A stretch of DNA of 64,000 nt from Rubrobacter aplysinae (GTDB lineage Bacteria; Actinomycetota; Rubrobacteria; Rubrobacterales; Rubrobacteraceae), in assembly GCF_001029505.1 (NCBI RefSeq), contig NZ_LEKH01000002.1:62001-126000 (forward strand), in the 5' to 3' direction. This document shows, in pieces, positions 52,525 through 60,516 of the stretch. How positions within the stretch are numbered: the stretch's first letter is position 1; each line of letters starts with the position of its first letter. The notes beneath the pieces were generated by a model that saw only the letters and a list, made by a program, of their open reading frames with translations, searched no databases and was not told the DNA's origin. Position numbers and translations under genes: made by a program.

Positions 52525-53034
52525 GTGAGCGGGCACCACTTCAACCCGGTCTACCTGCTACCGCTGGTCGAGGTGGTGGGCGGCGAAAGGACCTCAACAG
52601 AGGCTATCGAGCGGGCGCTCGGCTTCTACCGGCGAATCGGCATGCGGCCGCTTCACGTAAAACAGGAGATCGAAGGCTATCTCTCCGACAGGCTGCAAGA
52701 GGCCCTCTGGCGCGAGAACCTGCATCTGGCCGCGGAGAGCGTGGCGACCACCGAGGAGCTAGACAACGCCATAGTCTACGGTCCGGGCCTTAGGTGGGCG
52801 CTGATGGGCGTAAACCTCACCTTCCACATGGCCGGAGGCGAGGAGGGCATGTACGACGCGGATAATGAACGGCTGCTCTCTACCGGCGAGTACATGCTGA
52901 TGAACGCGGACGCCTCCGGGCCGGGGTCCGGCCCGTTCGCGGGAGAGGTGCACGAGCGGCTAAAGTTGCTACGCCGGGCGCACGAGGCACTCAGCATACC
53001 CGAACGGGCCGGAAGCTCTATAGGCATCAGGTAG
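52525..53034 (+). pseudogene. Truncated L-carnitine/3-hydroxyacyl-CoA dehydrogenase fragment
   Basis: The 169-residue frame starts at [17 protein letters not shown]. In full-length L-carnitine or 3-hydroxyacyl-CoA dehydrogenases this follows about 130-140 residues of NAD-binding domain. Those residues and the G-x-G-x-x-G motif are missing upstream. The C-terminal domain [14 protein letters not shown] is present, then the sequence jumps to L-S-T-G-E-Y-M-L-M, resembling the thioesterase tail fused to some carnitine dehydrogenases. It looks like a gene that lost its 5' part and an internal piece. A GTG start at 52525 exists, so a product may still be made. Confidence 0.7.
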
Positions 53035-53104
53035 ATTACGCCAAAAGTCCGTGCGCCGGCACCCGCGAGATAATATATCCGGGATGATCCCGGTGCCGCC
53101 TCGT

Positions 53105-54436
53105 CTACCCTTGTGGCCGGTCGGCGCCGGCATCCGGCGTCAGCGTGGCGGCCAGCGTTAGCGCCAGGCCCTTGACCGTGGTGACTAGCTCTTCCACGTC
53201 GATGCTCTCATCCGAGGTGTGCGACTCTCCGGTGCGCCCCGGCCCGTAGATAATGCTGTTGGTAATACCGGCATTGTGGACTACGAACCGCTGATCGTCG
53301 CTGCCGGCGGAGATCAGGAGCTTCGGAGTCAGGCCCAGCGAGCTTATGGTCTGTTGGGCCGTCTTGACGAGCGGCTCCTCGTCGGACACTAGCGTGGGGG
53401 GCGTGGCGTAGGTTTCGTTGTAGTGATAGCGGAACCTCGACTGGCCGTCGCTAACCCTCTCCAACGGCCCCAACAACTCTTGTCTCGCGGCCTCGAGCTC
53501 TTCACCGGGCAGAAGACGGCGATTGAAGCTGAGCGTGCAGCGGTCGGGCACGATGTTGGTGGCGACGCCTCCCTCGATGGTGTCGAAAGAGAGCGTCGAA
53601 TGCACCGATTCGGATGGCGTAACGGCGTACTCGCAGAGCCGCTCGCTCAGCTTGGGCCGCAGCTCGGCGTCGATGGCGGCGAGGTACTCGGCGGCCATCT
53701 CCACGGCGTTCACCCCGAGCAGCGGCGAGCTTCCGTGGGCCTGTTGGCCGTGGATCGTGATCTCACCCCAGATAGCACCCTTGTGGCCTATACCCACGCC
53801 TTCCGAGCCGAAGGGCTCCGTGATGATCACGGCGTCGGTGTTGTCCCTGTGTATCACCCCCTGCTCGACCAGGTAGTAGGCGCCGGCGTTCGTGACTCCC
53901 ACGGTCTCCTCGTCCGGGACCGCGCTCTGGACGATGGCGCCTCTCCAGGGCACCCCGGCCCGCCGCAGAGCCTCGACGGCGAAGATCTGGGCCACGAGCC
54001 CGCTCTTCATGTCGGTGGCGCCTCGACCGTAGATCCTCCCGTCCACGAGCTCGCCGCCGAAAGGCTCCCTGCTCCAGTCGTTGCCAACCGGGACCACGTC
54101 GTAGTGGCCGTTGAGATGCACCCGGGGCCCCTCACCGGCTCCCTCTAGCCGCGCCACCAGGTTGGGCCGCGGCAGGCCTTTACCGTGAGCGGCGAGCTCC
54201 TCCAGGCGCTCTTCCGGCACGCGCAGCACCTCGACCTCGTAGCCGAGCTCCCCGAGCACTCCCCCCATGAAGCCAACGAAGTCCTCGTAAGCCTCGCCGG
54301 GAGGGTTGATCGTCGGTATGCGGATAAAGTCTTGCAACAAACGCACGATCTCGTCGCGATACGAGTCCACGGCTCCAGCTATCGCCTGGGCATCATAGGA
54401 GCTGCCGCCGCCTGTCTTGTAGCTCTGGTGGTTCAT
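53105..54436 (-). CDS. M20-family deacylase (ArgE/DapE type)
   Basis: A 443-residue zinc peptidase-like amidohydrolase. It shows G-H-Y-D-V-V-P-V (about 108-115), G-R-G-A-T-D-M-K-S-G (about 137-146) and P-D-E-E-T-V-G (about 172-178), the three metal and catalytic segments, and a dimerisation domain in the middle. Relatives deacylate N-acyl amino acids or succinyl-diaminopimelate; the substrate here is unknown. The start at 54436 gives M-N-H-Q-S-Y-K with AGGGGAG just upstream; the frame is open further but overlaps the SDR gene. It follows that gene by 35 bp. Confidence 0.88.
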   Translation of the reverse strand: MNHQSYKTGGGSSYDAQAIAGAVDSYRDEIVRLLQDFIRIPTINPPGEAYEDFVGFMGGVLGELGYEVEVLRVPEERLEELAAHGKGLPRPNLVARLEGAGEGPRVHLNGHYDVVPVGNDWSREPFGGELVDGRIYGRGATDMKSGLVAQIFAVEALRRAGVPWRGAIVQSAVPDEETVGVTNAGAYYLVEQGVIHRDNTDAVIITEPFGSEGVGIGHKGAIWGEITIHGQQAHGSSPLLGVNAVEMAAEYLAAIDAELRPKLSERLCEYAVTPSESVHSTLSFDTIEGGVATNIVPDRCTLSFNRRLLPGEELEAARQELLGPLERVSDGQSRFRYHYNETYATPPTLVSDEEPLVKTAQQTISSLGLTPKLLISAGSDDQRFVVHNAGITNSIIYGPGRTGESHTSDESIDVEELVTTVKGLALTLAATLTPDAGADRPQG

Positions 54437-54471
54437 CGACTCCCCTACTTCCTCGTACAGCGTGGCGCCGG

Positions 54472-55248
54472 CTACAGCGGGGGCTCGAAGCGGCCGTCCG
54501 CGGCGGTCCAGCCACCGTCTACCAGCATGTAAGATCCCGTAACGTACGAGCTCGCCTCCGAGGCCAGATAGACCACCGGGCCCACGAACTCCTCCGGCTC
54601 GGCCCAACGGCCCAGCACGGACTTGCTGGCGTAAGCCTCGTACCATTCAGGGTCGTCCTTGATCTTCTGCGTGAGGGGTGTATCGACGACACCGGGAGCG
54701 ATGGCGTTCACGCGCACCCCGTCTTCCCCGAGCTCGCTCGCTAGGGCGCGGGCCATCTGGAGGGTGCCGGCCTTCGTGGCCGCGTAGACTCCCTGCCCGG
54801 GCTCAACCACCGTCGCCCGGATGCTGGAGAACAAGATGATGCTCCCGCCTCCCTGCTGCCGCATTCGTTCTCCGAAGACGCGCATCAGGCGCAGGTTGCC
54901 CTTCATGTTCAGGTCGATTACCCGGTCGAACTCCTCGTCTGTCACATCCAGCAACCGCTTGCGGACGTTTATGCTCGGCGAGCTTACGAGCACGTCCACA
55001 GCGCCCACGCGCCCGGCGGTCTCCCGGATCGAATCCGGATCTAGCATATCCAGCGCGACCGACTCCGCCGCGCCCCCACGGGAGGAGATCTCCGAGGCCG
55101 TATCCTCAGCCCCGTCTATGTCGGCGCACAGGACCCGGCTACCGAAGTCCGCGAGGCCGAGGGCCGCCGCGTGCCCTATCCCCCGCCCCGCGCCGACCAC
55201 GAGCGCGGTCTTGCCGTCGAGGCTAAATATCTGGCTGAAATCTCTCAA
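54472..55248 (-). CDS. Short-chain dehydrogenase/reductase
   Basis: A 258-residue SDR with the cofactor motif G-A-G-R-G-I-G (about 19-25), an acidic A-D-I-D after strand two (about 43-46) favouring NAD, N-M-K-G-N near 114, catalytic Ser in F-S-S-I-R near 140 and Y-A-A-T-K near 153. The usual N-N-A-G is replaced by S-S-P-S near 90, a noticeable deviation. The TTG start with AGGAGG upstream gives L-R-D-F-S-Q-I-F-S-L-D-G-K. It probably forms an operon with the M20 deacylase. Confidence 0.88.
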   Translation of the reverse strand: MRDFSQIFSLDGKTALVVGAGRGIGHAAALGLADFGSRVLCADIDGAEDTASEISSRGGAAESVALDMLDPDSIRETAGRVGAVDVLVSSPSINVRKRLLDVTDEEFDRVIDLNMKGNLRLMRVFGERMRQQGGGSIILFSSIRATVVEPGQGVYAATKAGTLQMARALASELGEDGVRVNAIAPGVVDTPLTQKIKDDPEWYEAYASKSVLGRWAEPEEFVGPVVYLASEASSYVTGSYMLVDGGWTAADGRFEPPL

Positions 55249-55423
55249 CGTCCCTCCTGTACGTCGTCCTCGATACCCCTGGTAACCCTGCACGCCAGCA
55301 CCACACTATAGTGGTTGTGGCGGATCATTGGTGAATCATTGGCGGAACCGGTACGAGGGTAGTCTGGAATGCGGTCTGGTTTCCGCGGCTCGCTAGCCGT
55401 GGGCGCTGCAACCGGGGCCAACC

Positions 55424-55654
55424 TCACCTCAACCTGCGCGTTGGGCTCCATCCGCCGCGGTGCTCGATCCTGTTGTAAAGGACTCCGGCAACAATAACCG
55501 GAACAAACAGGGTGGTCATTACGATCAGGGTGTCGAGCCACCGCGTCAGCGGCGGCAGCGTAAAGGCCAGCGCGGCCAGGAAGATCAAGCCCCCCAGCAG
55601 CGCCGCGATCAGCCCGAACCGGTCGGGACGGGCTCTTCCGTTAGCTCCGCGCAT
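55424..55654 (-). CDS. Small two-helix membrane protein partner of the symporter
   Basis: A 76-residue protein with a basic N-terminus, two hydrophobic segments (about 14-34 and 42-60) and a basic tail. Its start overlaps the end of the sodium:solute symporter by 14 bp, so it is almost certainly made with it. Small accessory membrane proteins such as DUF3311 often accompany symporters of this class; this one does not match clearly enough to be named. Confidence 0.7.
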   Translation of the reverse strand: MRGANGRARPDRFGLIAALLGGLIFLAALAFTLPPLTRWLDTLIVMTTLFVPVIVAGVLYNRIEHRGGWSPTRRLR

Positions 55655-57140
55655 CGGCTCCTGCCTCCTCTGGAGTATCTTCCAGGCGTTCTGGTTTGCG
55701 CATCCTCTCGTACACCTCGATCTCCTGCTCCGAGCTCCGGGTGCTCATAGAGATAGCTATGAGGATCACCGCGGCGCCCAGGAGCGCGCACACGCTGGGC
55801 GGCAGCCATTGGGGCGTCACCTCGTAGACCCTCCCGATACCGACCAGTAGGGCGATCACGCCACCCCCGATCATGGACCAAGCCGCGGCAGCGGTGGTCG
55901 CCCCCCGCCACATCACGCCAGCGTACAGCGCCGGGAGCCAGGCGGCCCAGAAAGCAGCGGCGAACAGGTAACCGTAGAGCACGCCGAAAGACCCGATCTC
56001 CGGTCGCGCCGTGACCACGAAAACCACCACCGCCACGAGCAGAACGCAGAGCCGGGAGATGACGAGTAGCTTCGTGTCGGAGACGCCAGGATTGAGATAG
56101 CGCTGATAGATGTCCCGGCTCAGCGTCGCTGCCGCCTGCTGGAACAGGCTGGAGGCGGTGGACAACACCGCGGCCACGATGCCGGCCAGGGCTACGGCGC
56201 CCAACAGGCTGGGAACCAGGTTCGTCGCCGCCCACGGGAAAGCGTTCTCCGGGTCGAGGTCGGGATTCACCAGAGGCATAAGACCGAAGATGTAGATGAA
56301 ACAGTAGCCGAATATCGGGAGCAGGAGCGCCAGGTAGATCATGCCGCGTGCCAGGCTCTTCTCGCTTCGCGCGATGTACGCCCGGCTGATCATCGGGGGC
56401 GAGGCCGTCACGAGAACCAGCCCCACGATGCCCAGCTCGATAAACAGGGAAACTGCCTCAAGAGTCCCATACGCTCCCCGCCAGCGGACAAACTGGGGCA
56501 GCTCCACGGACGCCGTCTGAAAGGCCCCGGGCCAGCCACCGGCAGCGGACAAGATAAACGGCGCCAGGGCAACCGCGGCGAGAAAGAAGACCACGAACAT
56601 TACGGTATCGGTGATTACCACGCCCCGCATCCCGCCCAGCAGGGTAAACGTCGTGACTAGCCCGATAGTTACCAGGAGCGAGACGATGGTGCCCCATCCG
56701 AACACTATCCCCAGGACAATGTTGACCCCGAGCAGGACCGCGGTCAGATACAGGATCATCGACGCCAGGACTATGACCGTGCTGGTCCCCCGGGTAAGCT
56801 CGCTCGGGTAGCGGGCCGAGAAGAAGTCCGGCAGCGTCCACAGCTTCAGGCGTCTGAGGTAGCGGCCGAGATAGAACCCTACAAACAGGTTCCCTATAAG
56901 GGAGGTGGCGCTTACTAGCAGGAAGTACAGCGGCCCGATAGAGTATGCGCCGCCGGTATAGCCTATGAGGGCGACACTACTAGTGCTCGTCGCGAGCAAC
57001 GTGCCACAGATCAGGAAAGGAGAGGCGTTGCGGCCCATGACGTAGAAGTCGTCGAGACCCTTGAGATTGCGAGATACGTATACCCCTATGAGCAGATAAG
57101 CGATTAGGGAAACGGTAATGACTATACTGAACGTGTCCAT
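55641..57140 (-). CDS. Sodium:solute symporter family protein
   Basis: A 499-residue protein with 13 predicted helices. It has the early Y-V-S-R-N-L-K-G-L-D-D-F-Y-V-M-G-R (22-38) that opens many SSS transporters, L-P-D-F-F-S-A-R-Y near 104, and A-A-V-L-S-T-A-S-S-L-F-Q-Q-A-A near 325, the sodium-site helix. The substrate is unknown; neighbouring purine genes make a nucleobase or organic acid possible (inference). It lies 290 bp downstream of the deaminase gene of the xanthine dehydrogenase cluster. Confidence 0.9.
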   Translation of the reverse strand: MDTFSIVITVSLIAYLLIGVYVSRNLKGLDDFYVMGRNASPFLICGTLLATSTSSVALIGYTGGAYSIGPLYFLLVSATSLIGNLFVGFYLGRYLRRLKLWTLPDFFSARYPSELTRGTSTVIVLASMILYLTAVLLGVNIVLGIVFGWGTIVSLLVTIGLVTTFTLLGGMRGVVITDTVMFVVFFLAAVALAPFILSAAGGWPGAFQTASVELPQFVRWRGAYGTLEAVSLFIELGIVGLVLVTASPPMISRAYIARSEKSLARGMIYLALLLPIFGYCFIYIFGLMPLVNPDLDPENAFPWAATNLVPSLLGAVALAGIVAAVLSTASSLFQQAAATLSRDIYQRYLNPGVSDTKLLVISRLCVLLVAVVVFVVTARPEIGSFGVLYGYLFAAAFWAAWLPALYAGVMWRGATTAAAAWSMIGGGVIALLVGIGRVYEVTPQWLPPSVCALLGAAVILIAISMSTRSSEQEIEVYERMRKPERLEDTPEEAGADARS

Positions 57141-57429
57141 GCTTTAGCCTCCTTTACCGTTTCCTCCGCGGACGAGCCGTGTGCTCCGCGCCTGGCTCTC
57201 CCTTGAGCTCCGAACTCTAACAGCTTTATCAGCCTTTACCGGCGCATAGCACGTTTTCAGAGACCCGACGGTCGAGCGGATTCTCCGCTTTGCAGGGGCC
57301 GACGTAGCCGCCCAGGGGTTCAAAGATCGTTAAACCGTAGGCTTCACCGGAGCGATTGGAAATAGAAATCCTCGGTGTAAGTTCACAACACGCTTTAGGG
57401 CAAGCCTGCTAGCTCCGAGTGGCGCCGGG

Positions 57430-58806
57430 CTAGGCCATCCTCTCCCACTTCCCCCTGATACTACGGCTCGCGGCGAGGCTATCCCGGGCCACCTCGTCCG
57501 GGTCGGCCATCGTCGGCCTCCCGTCCTGTACTACCGGCTCACCGTCTACCAGCAGGTGCTCGACCGGGCGGGCCGGGCCGAAGACGAGGGCGGCGACCGG
57601 GTCGGCGATGCCCGCGTAATCGGGGCCGCCGAGGCGCCACAGGGCGACGTCGGCGAGCTTGCCGGGCTCCAGGGAGCCGATCTCGCCCTCCCGTCCCAGG
57701 CATCGCGCCCCGTGGATGGTCGCGAGGCTTAGGGCCTGGCGCGCGGTCATCGCCCGAGGTCCTCCCGCAAGCCGGGCGAAGAGGAGCGCCTGTCGCATCT
57801 CGGGCGCAAGCTCCCCGCTCTCGTTGGAGGCCGAGCCGTCTACGCCGAGACCGACCGGAGCACCCGCGTCCACGAGCCCGGCGACCGGCGCTATCCCGGC
57901 CCCGAGGCGGGCGTTGGAGCTCGGGCAGTGGGCGACGCCGGTGCCGGTGTGGCCGAAGCGGGAGACCTCCTGATCGTCCAGGTGTATGCAGTGGGCGAGC
58001 CACACGTCGTCCCCGAGCCAGCCGAGATCCTCCAGGTACTGTACGGGCCGCACGCCGTACACCTCGCGGCAGAAAGCCTCCTCGTCCGCCGTCTCCGCGA
58101 GGTGGGTGTGGAGTCGAACGCCCCGGCTGCGGGCGAGGTCCGCCGTCTCGGACATCAGCCCGCGCGTCACCGAGAACGGGGAGCACGGCGCCAGCGCGAC
58201 CCGGAGCATGGAGCCCGGAGAGGGGTCGTGGAAGCGGCTTATGGCGTCGTCGCTGGCGGCCAGGATGGCGTCGCGGTCCTCCGTAACCTCGTCGGGCGGC
58301 AGGCCGCCGTCCGAGCGCCCGAGGTCCATCGAGCCCCGGCACGGATGGAAGCGGACACCGAGCTCCCGGGCGGCCTCCACCTCCACCGCGAGCAGGTCTC
58401 CCCCGTCGCGCGGGAACACGTAATGGTGGTCGGTGGTGGTGGAGCAGCCGGAGGTCAGCAGGGCTAGCAGTCCGGCGCGGGCGGCGGCCCGCTGTATCTC
58501 TGGGTCCAGGCCGGCCCAGGCCGGGTACAAGTCCTCCAGCCACTCGAAGAGCGTCGCCTGCTGGGCGAGGCCGCGGGTGGCCCACTGGTAGAGGTGATGG
58601 TGGCAGTTCACCAGGCCGGGCGTGGCAAGGCATCCCTCGCCGTCCATGCGGCGCGCCCCGGCGTAAGACTCCGGCGCCCGGCCCTCGCCGACGGCTACTA
58701 TGCGCCCCTCCTCCACGACCACGTGGCCGGAGTCGTACTCCGTGCCGGCATCGTCGACGGTTGCGACGGCGCAGTTCTCTATGATCGTGGCGCCGGGAGA
58801 GGTCAA
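57430..58806 (-). CDS. 8-oxoguanine/guanine deaminase family amidohydrolase
   Basis: A 458-residue amidohydrolase. Metal ligands are G-L-V-N-C-H-H-H-L-Y-Q-W-A-T-R-G (about 66-81), H-T-H-L-A-E-T near 224, H-C-I-H-L near 262 and V-D-G-S-A-S-N-E near 313. The H-H-H-L-Y-Q and D-G-S-A-S-N-E variants are those of 8-oxoguanine deaminase, which yields urate directly; guanine deaminase or ATZ/TRZ-like activity is the alternative. The TTG start overlaps the stop of the iron-sulfur subunit (TTGA, 58803-58806), tying it to xanthine dehydrogenase. Confidence 0.88.
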   Translation of the reverse strand: MTSPGATIIENCAVATVDDAGTEYDSGHVVVEEGRIVAVGEGRAPESYAGARRMDGEGCLATPGLVNCHHHLYQWATRGLAQQATLFEWLEDLYPAWAGLDPEIQRAAARAGLLALLTSGCSTTTDHHYVFPRDGGDLLAVEVEAARELGVRFHPCRGSMDLGRSDGGLPPDEVTEDRDAILAASDDAISRFHDPSPGSMLRVALAPCSPFSVTRGLMSETADLARSRGVRLHTHLAETADEEAFCREVYGVRPVQYLEDLGWLGDDVWLAHCIHLDDQEVSRFGHTGTGVAHCPSSNARLGAGIAPVAGLVDAGAPVGLGVDGSASNESGELAPEMRQALLFARLAGGPRAMTARQALSLATIHGARCLGREGEIGSLEPGKLADVALWRLGGPDYAGIADPVAALVFGPARPVEHLLVDGEPVVQDGRPTMADPDEVARDSLAASRSIRGKWERMA

Positions 58807-59285
58807 GCGGTATTCCCGCGCTCTTGCAGGCGCACCGCCGCGAGGCGGACGGCGTCCAGGATCTTCTCGTAGCCCGTGCAGCGACAGAGGTTGCCAGCCA
58901 GGGCCTCCCGGATCTCGGCGTCGGCGGGCTCGGGGTTGCGTCCGAGCAGCTCGTGGGAGGCCACGATCAGGCCCGGCGTGCAAAAGCCGCACTGCACGGC
59001 CCCGGTCTCGATGAAGGCCTCCTGCAGCGGGTGGAGGCTCTCCTCGGTCCCGAGACCTTCAACGGTGACCACCTCACTGTCCGCAGCCTGTCCAGCCAGC
59101 ACAAGGCACGAGCACACCAGCTCGCCGTCCAAGTACACCGAGCACGAGCCGCACTCGCCCTGCTCGCATGCGTTCTTCGAGCCCGGAAGCGAGAACCTCT
59201 CGCGCAGCGCGTACAGGAGGCTCTCCCCCTCCCAGAGACCATCCGCCTCGCGGCGCTCGCCGTTTAGCTTGAGATCAAGCCGCAT
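58803..59285 (-). CDS. Xanthine dehydrogenase, 2Fe-2S subunit
   Basis: A 160-residue subunit with two [2Fe-2S] sites: C-E-Q-G-E-C-G-S-C (about 39-47) with a further Cys near 59 for the first, and C-G-F-C-T-P-G (about 98-104) plus C-R-C-T-G-Y (about 133-138) for the second. It passes electrons from the molybdenum centre to FAD. It overlaps the FAD subunit by 11 bp and the deaminase by 4 bp, so these genes are translated together. Confidence 0.94.
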   Translation of the reverse strand: MRLDLKLNGERREADGLWEGESLLYALRERFSLPGSKNACEQGECGSCSVYLDGELVCSCLVLAGQAADSEVVTVEGLGTEESLHPLQEAFIETGAVQCGFCTPGLIVASHELLGRNPEPADAEIREALAGNLCRCTGYEKILDAVRLAAVRLQERGNTA

Positions 59286-60156
59286 AAGCGTCTCCTTTCC
59301 CGTATTCCTCCCAGGCCCAGCCCAGGGCCCGCCTGCCGAGCACTCCCACCGCGTGACGGCGGTAAGCCTCGGTGGCCCTCACGTCGGTGATGGGCCGGGC
59401 GGCGTCCGCCACGAGATCCCCGAACCTCACGAGCGCCGCCTCTCTTATGGGCTCGCGGCTCTCCCACAGCCCTTCCTCCCGCATGACCCCCTCCATGAAC
59501 CTCTCCGCCTCGTGCGCCCGGAGCGGCGTGGGACCGGCGGAGCCCAGACACGCGGTGACCTTCTCGTTCCCGGCGTCCAGGGAGAGTCCGCAGGCGCAGA
59601 CGGCGATGACCATCGCGTTGCGGGGCCCGATCTTGGAGTACTGCTGCGGTCCTCTGGCCTCGGGCAGATAGAAGGCGCTTATCAGCTCGTCCTCCTCCAG
59701 GGCGTTCCGCTTGGGGCCGGTGATGAAGTCCGTCACCGGCAGCGTCCGGGTACCCCTGGGCGAGACCAGCTCCACCTCCGCGTCGGCGGCGTACAGGGGC
59801 GGCAGGGCGTCGCCCGCCGGGGAGGCGCTGCCCAGGTTCCCCCCGACGGTGCCGCGGTTGCGGATCTGGGGCGACCCCACGGTGCGCGAGGCCATCGCGA
59901 GCCCCGGCAACAGGCCGCCGAGCTCGCTAATAATGCGCGAGTAGCTCACCCCGGCGCCGACTCGCAGGCGGCCGTCCACCCGCTCCCACTCCGAGATCCA
60001 CTCCACCCCCGTAAGGTCCAGCACCGACTCCGGTCGGGAGCGGTCGAAGTTGAGCTCGACCATCACGTCCGTGCCGCCGAAGATGGACTTACAGCCGGGG
60101 TGGGCGGCCCTGTACTCGACCGCTTCCTCTAGCTCCCGGGCCCTGAAAAACTCCAC
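59275..60156 (-). CDS. Xanthine dehydrogenase, FAD subunit
   Basis: A 293-residue subunit of the CO-dehydrogenase/xanthine-dehydrogenase flavoprotein family. It shows I-F-G-G-T-D-V-M-V-E-L (24-34), the FAD-contact S-P-Q-I-R-N-R-G-T-V-G-G-N-L-G-S-A-S-P-A-G-D (about 93-114) and a C-terminal CO-dehydrogenase-like domain. It transfers electrons to NAD. It sits between the thiamine-binding-like gene and the iron-sulfur subunit. Confidence 0.93.
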   Translation of the reverse strand: MEFFRARELEEAVEYRAAHPGCKSIFGGTDVMVELNFDRSRPESVLDLTGVEWISEWERVDGRLRVGAGVSYSRIISELGGLLPGLAMASRTVGSPQIRNRGTVGGNLGSASPAGDALPPLYAADAEVELVSPRGTRTLPVTDFITGPKRNALEEDELISAFYLPEARGPQQYSKIGPRNAMVIAVCACGLSLDAGNEKVTACLGSAGPTPLRAHEAERFMEGVMREEGLWESREPIREAALVRFGDLVADAARPITDVRATEAYRRHAVGVLGRRALGWAWEEYGKGDAYAA

Positions 60157-60219
60157 TACCCAATCCTCCTCTCACATCTCGTCGCCAGCGGGCACCCTGA
60201 TTAAAGCGTCTACCAGCCG

Positions 60220-60501
60220 TTACCCCCCGAAGCCCGGCGCGTCCTTCTCGGCTTCTACCTTGATCTCCACGACGCTGGCCCCGACGTCGAAGGAGGTCTC
60301 CAGGACCTTCTGCAGGGCCTCCAGCACCTCCGTACGGCCTCCAGCGAGTATCATGCTCCCGGGACCGGACTCGTTGGCCAGCCCCGACTCGCCCGCCGCC
60401 CGACGGACCGCCTCGATCTGCTCCTGGGGCGCCTGCTCGCCGTCCCGTGAGGGGGTAACGGTGAGGTCCGCGCTGATCTCCGCTCTCTTGTACGTGGGCA
60501 T
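60220..60501 (-). CDS. Thiamine-binding-like (MTH1187/DUF77-type) small protein
   Basis: A 93-residue alpha/beta protein: A-D-L-T-V-T-P-S near 11, a helix with Q-I-E-A-V-R-R-A-A, G-S-M-I-L-A-G-G near 48 (the 'G-T-x-I-E-G' position of the family) and V-V-E-I-K-V-E near 77. This resembles the ferredoxin-fold proteins of the MTH1187/YkoF group, some of which bind thiamine. It stands inside the xanthine dehydrogenase operon between the molybdenum and FAD subunits, which is unusual. Assignment rests on pattern only. Confidence 0.65.
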   Translation of the reverse strand: MPTYKRAEISADLTVTPSRDGEQAPQEQIEAVRRAAGESGLANESGPGSMILAGGRTEVLEALQKVLETSFDVGASVVEIKVEAEKDAPGFGG

Positions 60502-60516
60502 CGCCCTCCTTTCTCG

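Noticed and set aside
57430-58992. Longer 8-oxoguanine deaminase start at 58992
   Set aside because: The extra 62 residues are the shadow of the iron-sulfur subunit; family similarity starts after TTG 58806.
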